Shown: in pieces, positions 29,817-39,333 of the stretch
Layout of the letters: each line of letters opens with the position of its first letter
Numbering within the stretch: the stretch's first letter is position 1
From: Sheuella amnicola
Lineage (GTDB): Bacteria; Pseudomonadota; Gammaproteobacteria; Burkholderiales; Burkholderiaceae_B
Assembly: GCF_010499255.1 (NCBI RefSeq)
Contig: NZ_JAAGRN010000006.1
Span: forward strand, 62,001 to 126,000
DNA length: 64,000 nucleotides
Direction: 5' to 3'
Notes under the pieces: model-generated
Told to the model about the DNA's origin: nothing
The model's input: only the letters and a program-made list of their open reading frames with translations
Database searches by the model: none
Program-made: the position numbers and the translations under genes

Positions 29817-29832
29817 TGGCACAATTTTTGCT
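29817..29832 (+). promoter_or_regulatory. Sigma-54 (RpoN) promoter
   Basis: TGGCAC-N5-TTGCT, matching the -24/-12 consensus with GG and GC exactly 10 nt apart. It is on the plus strand, about 130 nt before the ABC substrate-binding gene at 29964. It implies that the operon needs an enhancer-binding activator such as NtrC. I could not recognise the activator site upstream. Confidence 0.7.
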
Positions 29833-29963
29833 TAGGTGTTGAGACAGCGCAATGACTCGGTTTTTGTTTTTAAGCGTTACAACTGCTTTCAGACATGACA
29901 GATCATTATTGATAAATTTGATACGCTTAGTATTGCATCCAAACCTTTTTTGTTGGAGAACTC

Positions 29964-31640
29964 ATGAAACAGCATAAGTCGTTTACCCGTCTGATGTCCA
30001 AACCATTGGCACTATCGCTCGTTTATACCGCAATCGCCTTAGGTAGCGCCACACCTGCCGCTGCCCAGGAAAAAGTTCTTCGAATCGGCATGACGGCTGC
30101 TGACATTCCTCGCACGCTCGGTCAACCGGACCAGGGCTTTGAAGGGAATCGATTCACCGGGATCCCAATGTATGACTCACTGACCCAGTGGGATTTGTCC
30201 AAGGCTGATGTACCCAGTGTGGTCATTCCGGGACTGGCCACGTCATGGTCAATCAATCCAGATGACAAGACAAAATGGATTTTCAAGCTACGCCCCGGCG
30301 TCAAATTCCATGATGGTTCGGATGTCAATGCTGATGCAATCGTTTGGAACGTGCAGAAAGTACTCGATAAGGATGCCCCTCATTTCGACCCATCCCAGGT
30401 TGGCGTGACCGCTTCGCGTATGCCCACATTGCGCAGCGCTAAGAAAATCGACGATATGACGGTTGAACTGACCACCAGCGAACCCGATGCCTTCCTTCCG
30501 ATCAACCTGACCAATCTCTTCATCGCCTCGCCCAAGCACTGGGAAGCCAAATTGGCTGCCGTTCCCGCCTCTGTTACTGCACCTGCTGAACGCGCAAAAG
30601 CAGCTTGGACGGCTTTTGCTGCCGATGCCTCAGGCAGCGGCCCATTCAAGATGGCGCGATTTGTTCCGCGCGAACGCCTCGAAATGGTCGCAAACAAGTC
30701 TTACTGGGATCCGAAACGGATGGCCAAAATTGACCGAGTTGTTTTGCTGCCCATTCCTGAGGCCAATGCACGCACCGCTGCCTTGCTTTCGGGCCAGGTC
30801 GACTGGATTGAAGCACCTGCCCCGGACTCCCTGCCCCAAATCAAACAACGTGGCTTCACCCTCTACAGCAACCCTCAGCCCCACGTCTGGCCATGGCAAC
30901 TCTCATTTGCCGAGGGCTCACCCTGGCTGGACAAGCGGGTGCGCCATGCTGCCAACCTCTGCGTGGACCGTGCCGGCCTAAAAACACTGCTCGGCGACCT
31001 GATGGGTATTCCAAAGGGTACGATGGCGGCGGACCATCCCTGGTTCGGCAAACCAACCTTCGACATCAAATACGATGTGGATAGCGCCAAGAAACTCATG
31101 ACCGAAGCCGGCTATTCCGCAGCCAAACCACTGAAGACGAAGGTACAGATTTCTGCGTCAGGTTCGGGCCAGATGATGCCATTACCCATGAACGAATTCG
31201 TTCAGCAGTCGTTAAAACAGTGTTTCTTCGATATTGACTTTGACGTGATCGAATGGAACACCCTGTTCAACAACTGGCGCAAAGGAGCAAAGGATCCTTC
31301 TGCCAACGGCGCGACAGCGACCAACGTCAGCTTCTCGTCCATGGATCCGTTCTTTGGTCTGGTTCGATTTACCAGCACCAAGACCTTCCCGCCCGTTTCG
31401 AATAACTGGGGTTTGTTCGGCAATCCCGAGTTCGATCAGTTGATTCAGAATGCCCGTACGACATTTGATGATAAGCCTCGCGATGAAGCGCTTGCAAAAC
31501 TGCATACCCGCATTGTCGAAGAAGCTCCATTCATCTGGGTGGCACATGACGTGGGTCCCCGCGCGATGAGCCCTAAGGTCAAGGGCGTAGTTCAGCCCAA
31601 GAACTGGTTCATCGATATCGCACCGATGTCAATTCAGTAA
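29964..31640 (+). CDS. Peptide-type ABC transporter substrate-binding protein (SBP_bac_5)
   Basis: A 558-residue periplasmic receptor with a signal peptide (about 34 residues, ending ATPAAA). It has the family 5 hallmark near residue 100 (WIFKLRPGVKFHDGSDVN), as in DppA/OppA. These receptors bind di- or oligopeptides, nickel complexes, opines or other amides. It is the first gene of an ABC operon (two permeases, two ATPases). A 106-nt gap with a hairpin separates it from the permeases, which would favour higher receptor expression. The ligand cannot be read from sequence. The divergent racemase gene suggests an amino acid-derived substrate. Confidence 0.88.
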   Translation: MKQHKSFTRLMSKPLALSLVYTAIALGSATPAAAQEKVLRIGMTAADIPRTLGQPDQGFEGNRFTGIPMYDSLTQWDLSKADVPSVVIPGLATSWSINPDDKTKWIFKLRPGVKFHDGSDVNADAIVWNVQKVLDKDAPHFDPSQVGVTASRMPTLRSAKKIDDMTVELTTSEPDAFLPINLTNLFIASPKHWEAKLAAVPASVTAPAERAKAAWTAFAADASGSGPFKMARFVPRERLEMVANKSYWDPKRMAKIDRVVLLPIPEANARTAALLSGQVDWIEAPAPDSLPQIKQRGFTLYSNPQPHVWPWQLSFAEGSPWLDKRVRHAANLCVDRAGLKTLLGDLMGIPKGTMAADHPWFGKPTFDIKYDVDSAKKLMTEAGYSAAKPLKTKVQISASGSGQMMPLPMNEFVQQSLKQCFFDIDFDVIEWNTLFNNWRKGAKDPSANGATATNVSFSSMDPFFGLVRFTSTKTFPPVSNNWGLFGNPEFDQLIQNARTTFDDKPRDEALAKLHTRIVEEAPFIWVAHDVGPRAMSPKVKGVVQPKNWFIDIAPMSIQ

Positions 31641-31651
31641 TGTTGTATCAG

Positions 31652-31679
31652 CAGGCTGCGTCCTCTCGGGCGCAGCCTG
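31652..31679 (+). terminator. Attenuator-like hairpin between receptor and permease genes
   Basis: A perfect 9-bp stem (CAGGCTGCG/CGCAGCCTG) with a 10-nt loop, followed after a few bases by CATTTT. It lies 11 nt after the receptor stop. It probably causes partial termination or protects the 3' end of the receptor mRNA, giving excess receptor over permease. This is common in binding-protein operons. Confidence 0.6.
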
Positions 31680-31746
31680 TCTCATTTTGTGCATCGCACT
31701 TCAATGCGGTTGATGCGCTATTCAATAATTTGCGAGATTTGATTGC

Positions 31747-32700
31747 ATGCTGAGTTTTTTGCTGCGACGTTTGATTTATACCTTGCCCATCATGCTGGGC
31801 GTGGCTCTGGTGTGTTTTGCTTTAGTGCATCTTGCCCCGGGCGATCCACTTGTCTCCATCCTCCCTCCGGATGCATCCCAAGAGTTGCAGAAACAACTCA
31901 TGGAGCTTTATGGCTTTAACCGCTCATACCCAGAGCAGTTTGTCAGCTGGGTCTGGCGTGCGCTTCATGGCGACCTGGGCACTTCGATCGCAACCGGTCG
32001 ACCTGTCACTGAAGAAGTATTCAAAGCAGTTGGAAATACCTTGCGTCTTTCTGTTTTTGCGACGTTGATCGGTTTTATTTTCGGATGCCTATTCGGCTTT
32101 GTCGCAGGCTACTTCCAAAACTCATGGGTGGATAAGGCGGCATCGCTTACCTCGGTTTTAGGCGTAAGCGTTCCGCATTACTGGCTGGGCATGGTTTTGG
32201 TCATCATATTCAGCTCGACGCTAATGTGGTTGCCACCTAGCGGCGCCGGTCCCGGTGGCTCGAGTGAATGGGCCTGGGACTGGGAACACGTCAAACACCT
32301 GATTCTTCCGGCAGTCACAATGAGCGTGATACCAATGGGGATCATTTCGCGCACAGTACGCGCGCTGGTTGCCGACATTCTTGCCCAAGAGTTTATCGTC
32401 GGGCTACGTGCAAAAGGAATGACTAATCTGGGAATTTTCCTGCATGTCGTCAAAAATGCCGCACCAACCGCATTGGCTGTCATGGGTCTTCAACTTGGTT
32501 ATCTGCTTGGCGGATCCATTTTGATCGAAACCGTCTTCTCCTGGCCCGGTACAGGATTTCTGTTGAACGCGGCGATTTTCCAGCGCGACTTACCCTTGCT
32601 CCAAGGAACCATACTAGTGCTTGCCATGTTCTTTGTGATTCTGAACATGATCGTAGACGTCATCCAGACGCTGCTTGATCCACGAATCGCACGTAGCTGA
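31747..32700 (+). CDS. ABC transporter permease (DppB-type)
   Basis: A 317-residue inner-membrane permease. The first span at the extreme N terminus (MLSFLLRRLIYTLPIMLGVA) and the LAPGDPL segment are hallmarks of DppB/OppB. The cytoplasmic EAA loop that contacts the ATPase appears near residue 220 (GLRAKGMTNLGIFLHVVKNA). It should pair with the DppC-type permease 11 nt downstream. Confidence 0.9.
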   Translation: MLSFLLRRLIYTLPIMLGVALVCFALVHLAPGDPLVSILPPDASQELQKQLMELYGFNRSYPEQFVSWVWRALHGDLGTSIATGRPVTEEVFKAVGNTLRLSVFATLIGFIFGCLFGFVAGYFQNSWVDKAASLTSVLGVSVPHYWLGMVLVIIFSSTLMWLPPSGAGPGGSSEWAWDWEHVKHLILPAVTMSVIPMGIISRTVRALVADILAQEFIVGLRAKGMTNLGIFLHVVKNAAPTALAVMGLQLGYLLGGSILIETVFSWPGTGFLLNAAIFQRDLPLLQGTILVLAMFFVILNMIVDVIQTLLDPRIARS

Positions 32701-32711
32701 GGAACATATCC

Positions 32712-33605
32712 ATGTTGAATGTTGCTGTTAATCCGGCCAAAGTGCCTACCCTTCCGGTGGAAAAATCCACTGGCTACTGGAAGAACGTTGGTCAGCGCTT
32801 TATGCGCGATCGAGTCGCCGTCTTTGCCGCCATAGTCATTCTGCTATTGTTGGCGATGGCTGTTTTTGGTTCATATATCGCACCTTATGATCCATTTGCC
32901 TCATCGATCATGAAACGCCTCAAACCAATCGGCTTTACCGGCCATATTTTAGGCACGGACGAACTTGGTCGAGACATGCTTTCACGCCTGATTGTCGGCA
33001 CAAAGCTATCGTTGTTCATGGGGATCACTCCTGTTGTTTGCGCCTTTGTGATTGGCTCGGTGATCGGCATCGTGGCAGGTTACGCAGGCGGTGCGGTGAA
33101 TACAGTGATCATGCGCACGATCGACGTTTTCTACGCCTTCCCTTCTGTCCTGCTCGCCATTGCACTATCGGGGGTCCTGGGAGCCGGCATTACCAACTCC
33201 CTGATATCGCTCACGATAGTGTTCATTCCACCGATTGCCCGTGTCGCCGAAAGTGTGACCACGCAAATTCGTAGCCGAGATTATGTGGATGCGGCAAGGG
33301 CTTCTGGCGCGGATGCCTTTACGATCGTTCGCGTACATGTATTGGGTAACGTGCTTGGCCCAATTTTCGTCTACGCAACAAGCCTCATCGCCGTGTCGAT
33401 GATTTTGGCTTCGGGACTGAGCTTTCTCGGACTTGGCGTCAAACCACCTGAACCCGAGTGGGGTTTGATGCTCAACACCTTGCGCACGGCAATCTATGTT
33501 CAGCCTTGGATTGCGGCATTGCCGGGCGTAATGATTTTTGTGACCTCGATCGCGTTCAATCTGCTTTCGGATGGCCTGCGTACTGCGATGGAAATCAAGA
33601 ACTGA
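32712..33605 (+). CDS. ABC transporter permease (DppC-type)
   Basis: A 297-residue permease with an N-terminal cytoplasmic stretch and a first span near residues 35-60. The family motif GTDELGRDMLSRLIVG is followed by further spans and the EAA loop (AARASGADAFTIVRVHVLGN). It is the DppC/OppC partner of the preceding permease. Its stop overlaps the next gene's ATG (TGATG), so expression of permease and ATPase is coupled. Confidence 0.9.
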   Translation: MLNVAVNPAKVPTLPVEKSTGYWKNVGQRFMRDRVAVFAAIVILLLLAMAVFGSYIAPYDPFASSIMKRLKPIGFTGHILGTDELGRDMLSRLIVGTKLSLFMGITPVVCAFVIGSVIGIVAGYAGGAVNTVIMRTIDVFYAFPSVLLAIALSGVLGAGITNSLISLTIVFIPPIARVAESVTTQIRSRDYVDAARASGADAFTIVRVHVLGNVLGPIFVYATSLIAVSMILASGLSFLGLGVKPPEPEWGLMLNTLRTAIYVQPWIAALPGVMIFVTSIAFNLLSDGLRTAMEIKN

Positions 33606-34672
33606 TGGATAAGTTAAACACTCAAAATAGTCATGACGTAGGGGGGACAGCTCAACCCCTGCTCATGGTCAAGAATCTGATCAAGCACTTTGCGCTGAAA
33701 AAAGACTTATGGGGTCGCGGTGGTGGAGTGGTTCGCGCTGTCGATGGCATCGACTTCATGGTTCGTAAGGGAGAAACGCTGGGTGTAGTCGGTGAATCCG
33801 GTTGCGGCAAATCCACTACCGCGCGTTTATTGATGAACCTGACCACGCCGGACAATGGCGATATTATTTTCGACGGTCAGTCCGTCGGATCACGCGAACT
33901 CACTTTGAAGGAGTTTCGACGTCAAGCCCAAATGGTGTTTCAGGATAGCTATGCTTCCCTCAATCCCAGATTAACGATTGAAGATTCAATCGCGTTCGCC
34001 CCACAAGTGCATGGAGTAAAAAAAGACGAAGCGATCGAGCGTGCAAGGGATTTGCTTGCCAAGGTCGGTTTGGATCCAAGGCGTTTTGCAGAACGTTATC
34101 CGCATGAGCTATCCGGGGGGCAGCGCCAACGCGTCAATATCGCACGTGCGCTTGCATTGCAGCCACGCCTGATCATTCTGGATGAAGCCGTGTCGGCACT
34201 GGATAAATCGGTCGAAGCGCAAGTACTGAATTTGCTTCTGGATTTAAAACAGGAATTCGGACTGACATATGTTTTCATCAGTCACGACTTGAATGTTGTC
34301 CGATATATTTCTGATCGTGTAATGGTGATGTATCTGGGTGAGGTCGTAGAAATCGGAGACTGCGAAAAACTGTTCAGCGATCCGAAACATCCCTATACCC
34401 GCGCCCTGCTATCCTCGGTTCCATCAATGGATCCGGATCATCGTACCGAAAAACCACCGCTGACAGGTGATCCGCCCAATCCGATCAATCCGCCCACCGG
34501 ATGCCGTTTTCATACGAGATGCTCGCATGTTCAGGCTGTTTGCAAAACCACTGCCCCTGCTTTGGTGACAAACCGTGAAGGCGATGGCGTAGCATGTCTA
34601 ATGCATGTGGCCGGCAGCGGTCACACTGAGGCACCTATCTCCTTGCCAAAATCAACCAAGGAGGCCGCATGA
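33605..34672 (+). CDS. ABC transporter ATPase (DppF/OppF-type)
   Basis: A 355-residue ATP-binding subunit with Walker A GESGCGKST, Q-loop VFQDSYASLNPR, signature LSGGQRQRVNIARAL and Walker B RLIILDEAVSALD. It also has a C-terminal oligopeptide-transporter extension with Cys residues (TGCRFHTRCSHVQAVC) that binds an Fe-S cluster in some family members. The ATG at 33605 overlaps the permease stop. The frame is open further upstream, but that stretch lies inside the permease gene and is not the start. Confidence 0.92.
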   Translation: MDKLNTQNSHDVGGTAQPLLMVKNLIKHFALKKDLWGRGGGVVRAVDGIDFMVRKGETLGVVGESGCGKSTTARLLMNLTTPDNGDIIFDGQSVGSRELTLKEFRRQAQMVFQDSYASLNPRLTIEDSIAFAPQVHGVKKDEAIERARDLLAKVGLDPRRFAERYPHELSGGQRQRVNIARALALQPRLIILDEAVSALDKSVEAQVLNLLLDLKQEFGLTYVFISHDLNVVRYISDRVMVMYLGEVVEIGDCEKLFSDPKHPYTRALLSSVPSMDPDHRTEKPPLTGDPPNPINPPTGCRFHTRCSHVQAVCKTTAPALVTNREGDGVACLMHVAGSGHTEAPISLPKSTKEAA

Positions 34673-35667
34673 GCACTCTGCATAACGACGCATTTCTGGA
34701 CATTCAGAATTTGAATGTCACCTTTACCGGTGGTCGTAAGCCCGTACGAGCTGTGTCGGGGGTGAATCTTCGCGTCAAGAAAGGTGAAGTGGTCGCTCTC
34801 ATTGGCGAATCTGGTTCCGGCAAAAGCGTAACCTTGCGTTCAATTTTGCGTCTACACCCGCCAGGCCGATCAAAGATCGAAGGCAAGATTCTTGTTGATG
34901 GGCGTGATGTTGTATCCATGCCAAACGCCGAACTTACAAACTTTAGGGGCAAAGTTGCTTCGATGATTTTCCAGGAGCCATTGTTGGCTCTGGATCCGGT
35001 TTATACCGTTGGCGAGCAAATAATCGAGGCGATCAGACGACACGAGAACATCAGCAAAGATGAGGCCCGAAAACGCGCCCTATCGCTATTTGAACGTGTC
35101 CGCATTCCTAGTCCCGAGCGTAGGCTGGATGCCTATCCTCATGAAATGTCAGGCGGTATGCGTCAGCGCGCCATGATTTCATTGGCACTTGCCAGCGAGC
35201 CAAAACTGCTGTTGGCTGACGAACCTACAACGGCATTGGATGCTACGGTACAAATTCAGATCTTGTTGCTGCTACGTGAATTACAGCGTGAGTTGGGACT
35301 GTCTGTTGTATTCGTCACCCATGATCTGGGCGCAGCCGTTGAAGTTGCCGACAGGATTGCGGTGATGTATGCAGGACGCATCGTAGAAGAAGGCAGCACA
35401 CGCACTTTGATGAGGTCGCCTCGCCACCCTTATACCCGTGCCCTTCTCAAGAGCCTGGCACATGGATCGGTATCGAAGGGAACCCGGCTTGAAACTATTC
35501 CGGGTTCGCCGCCGGATCTCAGTGCCTTGCCCCCGGGATGTACATTTGCAGATAGATGTTCACTGGCGCAAGATGCTTGCCGGGAATCCATACCCGAAAT
35601 ATCTCAAATCAATCCTGAACATAGCGCACGTTGTTTCAGGCTGGAGCAAACGACCGAGGCAATCTGA
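34669..35667 (+). CDS. ABC transporter ATPase (DppD/OppD-type)
   Basis: A 332-residue second ATPase. It has Walker A GESGSGKSV, Q-loop IFQEPLLALDP, signature MSGGMRQRAMISLAL and Walker B LLLADEPTTALD. The C-terminal Cys-containing extension (PPGCTFADRCSLAQDACRE) is typical of DppD/OppD. It is the last gene of the operon and overlaps the preceding one by ATGA. In most dpp/opp operons D precedes F, and the order is reversed here. A strong terminator follows. Confidence 0.92.
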   Translation: MSTLHNDAFLDIQNLNVTFTGGRKPVRAVSGVNLRVKKGEVVALIGESGSGKSVTLRSILRLHPPGRSKIEGKILVDGRDVVSMPNAELTNFRGKVASMIFQEPLLALDPVYTVGEQIIEAIRRHENISKDEARKRALSLFERVRIPSPERRLDAYPHEMSGGMRQRAMISLALASEPKLLLADEPTTALDATVQIQILLLLRELQRELGLSVVFVTHDLGAAVEVADRIAVMYAGRIVEEGSTRTLMRSPRHPYTRALLKSLAHGSVSKGTRLETIPGSPPDLSALPPGCTFADRCSLAQDACRESIPEISQINPEHSARCFRLEQTTEAI

Positions 35668-35673
35668 CATACA

Positions 35674-35707
35674 AAAGCCCTTGCCGTAACAAGGCGGCAA
35701 GGGCTTT
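35674..35707. terminator. Bidirectional terminator between the ABC operon and clpB
   Basis: A perfect 13-bp stem (AAAGCCCTTGCCG with CGGCAAGGGCTTT) and 8-nt loop, flanked by A on the left and T on the right, sits between two convergent stop codons (35667 and 35723). It can terminate transcription in both directions. Confidence 0.92.
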
Positions 35708-35722
35708 AAATGTCAAAAGCTA

Positions 35723-38311
35723 TTACTGCAGAACCCTTTCGAACACGAATTGACCATCTCGGTAATCGACAGGTACAACATCTCTGGGACCGAATTTGCC
35801 TTCGAGAATCAGCTTGGCGATCGGGTTTTCGAGCAACTGCTGAATAGACCGCTTAAGTGGTCTCGCCCCGAATACCGGATCAAAACCGGTGCGAGCCAGT
35901 TCAGCCAATGCTGCATCCGAAACTTCCAGAACCATTTCCTGCTGTGCCATACGCTTGGCAAGGCGCTTGATCTGCACGCCGGCAATCTTTTCGATATGAG
36001 CGTTCTGCAAGGCGTGGAACACAACCACTTCATCGATTCGGTTCAAAAACTCGGGACGGAAATGAGTCTTGAGTTCATCCCACACCACTTCCTTGATCGC
36101 CTCATAGGGTTTACCGACCATGGCCTGTATGTGCTGCGACCCCAGGTTTGAAGTCATGACAATCACAGTATTACGGAAATCAACCGTGCGACCCTGACCG
36201 TCCGTCAAGCGCCCATCATCAAGCACCTGCAACAACACGTTGAAAACATCCGGATGCGCCTTTTCGACTTCATCAAGCAGTACGACGCTGTAAGGCTTGC
36301 GACGAACCGCCTCGGTGAGATAACCACCCTCTTCATAACCGACATATCCAGGAGGCGCACCAATGAGGCGTGCAACGGAATGCTTCTCCATGAATTCGCT
36401 CATGTCGATACGAATCAGATGCTCATCCGAGTCGAACAGGAAATCAGCCAGCGCTTTGGTTAACTCGGTCTTACCCACACCGGTTGGTCCAAGGAACAGG
36501 AACGACCCGTATGGGCGCGATTCATCGGACAAGCCTGCACGCGAACGACGTATTGCATCTGCAACCAGACCGACCGCTTCATCCTGTCCGACCACACGTT
36601 GATGCAGACGATCTTCCATGTGCAACAGTTTGTCGCGCTCGCCTTGCATCATCTTGGATACCGGAATGCCGGTCGCACGCGAAACCACCTCTGCAATCTC
36701 TTCGGCACCGACTTGAGTGCGCAACAAGCGAGGCTTTTCTGTCGTCTTGTCACCCGCGCCTTCAGCGGCTTTCAAACGAGACTCGAGCTCAGGTAGCTTG
36801 CCGTACTGAAGTTCGGCAAGCTTATCGAACTGACCTTTACGCTGCAATTCGGCCATCTCGGCGCGCGCACGCTCGATCTCTTCCTTGATCGATTGCGTAC
36901 CCTGCACGGCGGCTTTCTCGCTTTTCCAGATCACCTCGAAATCGTTGTACTCGCGCTGAAGCTTCTCGAGCTCTTCTTCAATAATCTGCAAGCGACGTTT
37001 CGAAGCTTCGTCATTTTCTTTCTTGACCGCTTCACGCTCGATTTTGAGCTGGATGATGCGTCTGTCTAGCTTGTCCATGACTTCAGGCTTGGAGTCGATC
37101 TCCATCCGGATGCGGGCAGCCGCTTCGTCAATCAGATCAATAGCCTTGTCCGGTAAAAAACGATCCGTAATATAGCGATTCGATAATTCAGCAGCAGCAA
37201 CAATCGCAGGATCGGTAATTTCAACCCCATGATGAAGCTCATAACGCTCTTGCAAACCGCGCAAGATTGCAATGGTCGACTCGACATCGGGCTCATCGAC
37301 CATGACTTTCTGGAAACGACGCTCCAAGGCGGCATCTTTCTCGATGTACTTACGGTATTCATCCAGCGTAGTTGCGCCGATGCAATGCAACTCGCCACGC
37401 GCAAGCGCGGGCTTGAGCATATTGCCCGCATCCATGGCACCTTCGGCTTTACCTGCACCGACCATCGTGTGAATTTCGTCGATGAAGAGAATGATGCCAC
37501 CATCATCCTGAGCGAGCTCCTTAAGGACAGCCTTCAGGCGCTCCTCGAACTCGCCGCGAAACTTTGCACCGGCCAATAAGCTTGCCAAATCAAGGGATAA
37601 GACCTTTTTGCCGCGCAAAGTTTCAGGCACCTCGTCATTGACGATTCGCTGCGCCAAGCCTTCTACGATCGCAGTCTTGCCCACGCCGGGCTCACCGATC
37701 AATACCGGATTATTTTTTGTGCGTCGCTGCAAGATCTGAATCGCACGACGGATTTCGTCATCACGACCGATGACTGGGTCAAGTTTGCCCGAGCGCGCAC
37801 GCTCAGTCAGATCCAGCGTATATTTACTTAACGCTTCGCGATTGGACTCGCCTTCCTGATCGTTCACAGTTGAACCTCCGCGCACCGCATCAATCGCGGC
37901 TTCAAGAGCCTGACGCTGCAAGCCGGCCTCCTTGAGGGCACGACCGGCATCGCCTTTGTCTTCAGCCAAAGCCAGCAAAAAAAGCTCACTCGGGATGTAT
38001 GTGTCGCCGCGCTTGGCAGCCTCTTTGTCCGTACGATTGAAGACGGACTGCAAGTCACGACTGACCTGAATGTTGTCTTCCGCGCCTTGCACCTGAGGCA
38101 GTCCCTTCAGGATTGTCTGCAAAGAGGCTTGAAGTTTGTTAACCGCAACACCCGCACGCGAAAGTAAGCTACCGGAGCCACTTTCGGCATCGGCCAATAA
38201 AGCCGACAAAACGTGTACGGGTTCTATATAGGGATTGTCATTACGCGCCGCCAGACTTTGGGCGTCGGCAATCGCTTGCTGAAACTTGGTCGTCAGTTTG
38301 TCAAAACGCAT
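35723..38311 (-). CDS. clpB: ClpB disaggregase
   Basis: An 862-residue Hsp100 chaperone that extracts polypeptides from aggregates together with DnaK. Seen in order: the double Clp_N repeat (1-145), NBD1 with Walker A GEPGVGKT and Walker [10 protein letters not shown], the long coiled-coil M-domain (about 410-525, rich in Glu/Lys/Arg), NBD2 with Walker [10 protein letters not shown], and the C-terminal domain. The coiled-coil M-domain distinguishes it from ClpA. A sigma-32-like promoter lies upstream. Confidence 0.96.
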   Translation of the reverse strand: MRFDKLTTKFQQAIADAQSLAARNDNPYIEPVHVLSALLADAESGSGSLLSRAGVAVNKLQASLQTILKGLPQVQGAEDNIQVSRDLQSVFNRTDKEAAKRGDTYIPSELFLLALAEDKGDAGRALKEAGLQRQALEAAIDAVRGGSTVNDQEGESNREALSKYTLDLTERARSGKLDPVIGRDDEIRRAIQILQRRTKNNPVLIGEPGVGKTAIVEGLAQRIVNDEVPETLRGKKVLSLDLASLLAGAKFRGEFEERLKAVLKELAQDDGGIILFIDEIHTMVGAGKAEGAMDAGNMLKPALARGELHCIGATTLDEYRKYIEKDAALERRFQKVMVDEPDVESTIAILRGLQERYELHHGVEITDPAIVAAAELSNRYITDRFLPDKAIDLIDEAAARIRMEIDSKPEVMDKLDRRIIQLKIEREAVKKENDEASKRRLQIIEEELEKLQREYNDFEVIWKSEKAAVQGTQSIKEEIERARAEMAELQRKGQFDKLAELQYGKLPELESRLKAAEGAGDKTTEKPRLLRTQVGAEEIAEVVSRATGIPVSKMMQGERDKLLHMEDRLHQRVVGQDEAVGLVADAIRRSRAGLSDESRPYGSFLFLGPTGVGKTELTKALADFLFDSDEHLIRIDMSEFMEKHSVARLIGAPPGYVGYEEGGYLTEAVRRKPYSVVLLDEVEKAHPDVFNVLLQVLDDGRLTDGQGRTVDFRNTVIVMTSNLGSQHIQAMVGKPYEAIKEVVWDELKTHFRPEFLNRIDEVVVFHALQNAHIEKIAGVQIKRLAKRMAQQEMVLEVSDAALAELARTGFDPVFGARPLKRSIQQLLENPIAKLILEGKFGPRDVVPVDYRDGQFVFERVLQ

Positions 38312-38363
38312 GGTGTGGTTCCTGATAGGTTGGCGTGGCCGCCTAAATTTTGATAGCTACTAA

Positions 38364-38388
38364 ATGTGGGCACTTAGTGACTTTTCAA
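38364..38388 (-). promoter_or_regulatory. Sigma-32-like heat-shock promoter of clpB
   Basis: On the minus strand TTGAAA (38388-38383) is followed after 12 nt by CCCACAT (38370-38364). This is close to the RpoH consensus CTTGAAA-N11-16-CCCCATNT and lies about 55 nt before the clpB ATG. Confidence 0.65.
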
Positions 38389-38500
38389 TACCTGAAACCC
38401 GAAATTAATTCAGCTTGCCGTCAGAATGGGACGTTTTGAGCCTCCGCAAGTTCATCTTCGCATTTTTTGTTGTAACACGTTGTTTTTAAATCTCTTTTAT

Positions 38501-38514
38501 TTGATTTGCATCAA
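38501..38514 (+). promoter_or_regulatory. Perfect Fnr box upstream of fnr
   Basis: TTGAT-TTGC-ATCAA matches the Fnr consensus at all ten defined positions. It lies 82 nt before the fnr ATG. A candidate -10 element TACAAT is at 38542-38547. It suggests autoregulation of the adjacent Fnr gene. Confidence 0.85.
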
Positions 38515-38595
38515 ATCAGACCATATTAGGGTTAATAGGGATACAATTAGAGGCTGATGTACTAGTGAATTCTTAGCAAAGGTAGCTGAATAAAC

Positions 38596-39324
38596 ATGCA
38601 AAAAAGAGTTCCGGTCGGAATCGAGTCGGCGCATTGCTCAAACTGCATGATGGGCCACGTATGTTTACCAGTGGGCATGCCTAGTCACGAAGTCGAACAA
38701 CTGGATACGCTGGTCAAAGAGCGCATTCGTGTCGAAAAAGGCGATGCCCTTTATCGGCACGGCGATAAATTGGATGCGCTATATGGACTTCGCCTGGGAT
38801 CGATGAAATCCCTGCTCGAAGACGAAAATGGTCAGCATCAGATTACCGGTTTCTATTTACCCGGCGAAATCATCGGACTAGACGGTATGGTTGAAGGCTT
38901 ACACAGCTCGACAGCTATCGCGATGGAAGACACCGAAGTATGCGTCGTTCGCCTACAAGATATCGACGAAATCAGCCGGTATGTTCCGTCTCTTCAGCAC
39001 CAGGTTCGACGTCTGATGAGTAAGGAAATAGCGCGATCGCACCAGGTGCTTCTCGCGCTGGGGTCGATGCGATCAGAACAGCGCCTTGCTTCTTTTTTGA
39101 TCAATATGTCGCAACGCCTGTCAGCACTGGGATATTCGCCAACCGACTTCATTATGCGCATGGGGCGCGAAGAGATCGGCAACTATCTGGGCCTGACGAT
39201 CGAAACTGTCAGCAGGCTATTTTCGAGATTCGCGCGTGAGGGGCTCATCAGAGTCAGCCAGCGCGAGGTCAAAATCCTCGATCTGGCTGCCTTGCACGAA
39301 CTAGTTGACAAGCCCTGCGGCTAA
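38596..39324 (+). CDS. fnr: Fnr-type oxygen-sensing transcription regulator
   Basis: A 242-residue Crp/Fnr family regulator. The N-terminal cluster Cys14-x2-Cys17-x5-Cys23 plus Cys116 reproduces the four ligands of the oxygen-labile 4Fe-4S cluster of E. coli FNR. The DNA recognition helix contains ETVSR, the residues that read TTGAT half-sites. A cNMP-like beta-roll and dimer helix lie between. Perfect or near-perfect Fnr boxes occur upstream of this gene, of ccoN and of ccoI. The protein therefore probably activates the cbb3 oxidase genes of this window when oxygen is low. Confidence 0.93.
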   Translation: MQKRVPVGIESAHCSNCMMGHVCLPVGMPSHEVEQLDTLVKERIRVEKGDALYRHGDKLDALYGLRLGSMKSLLEDENGQHQITGFYLPGEIIGLDGMVEGLHSSTAIAMEDTEVCVVRLQDIDEISRYVPSLQHQVRRLMSKEIARSHQVLLALGSMRSEQRLASFLINMSQRLSALGYSPTDFIMRMGREEIGNYLGLTIETVSRLFSRFAREGLIRVSQREVKILDLAALHELVDKPCG

Positions 39325-39333
39325 CCCGCATGT

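Noticed and set aside
33458-33604. N-terminal extension of the first ABC ATPase
   Set aside because: It lies wholly inside the permease gene. The ATG at 33605 gives the family-normal start with TGATG coupling.
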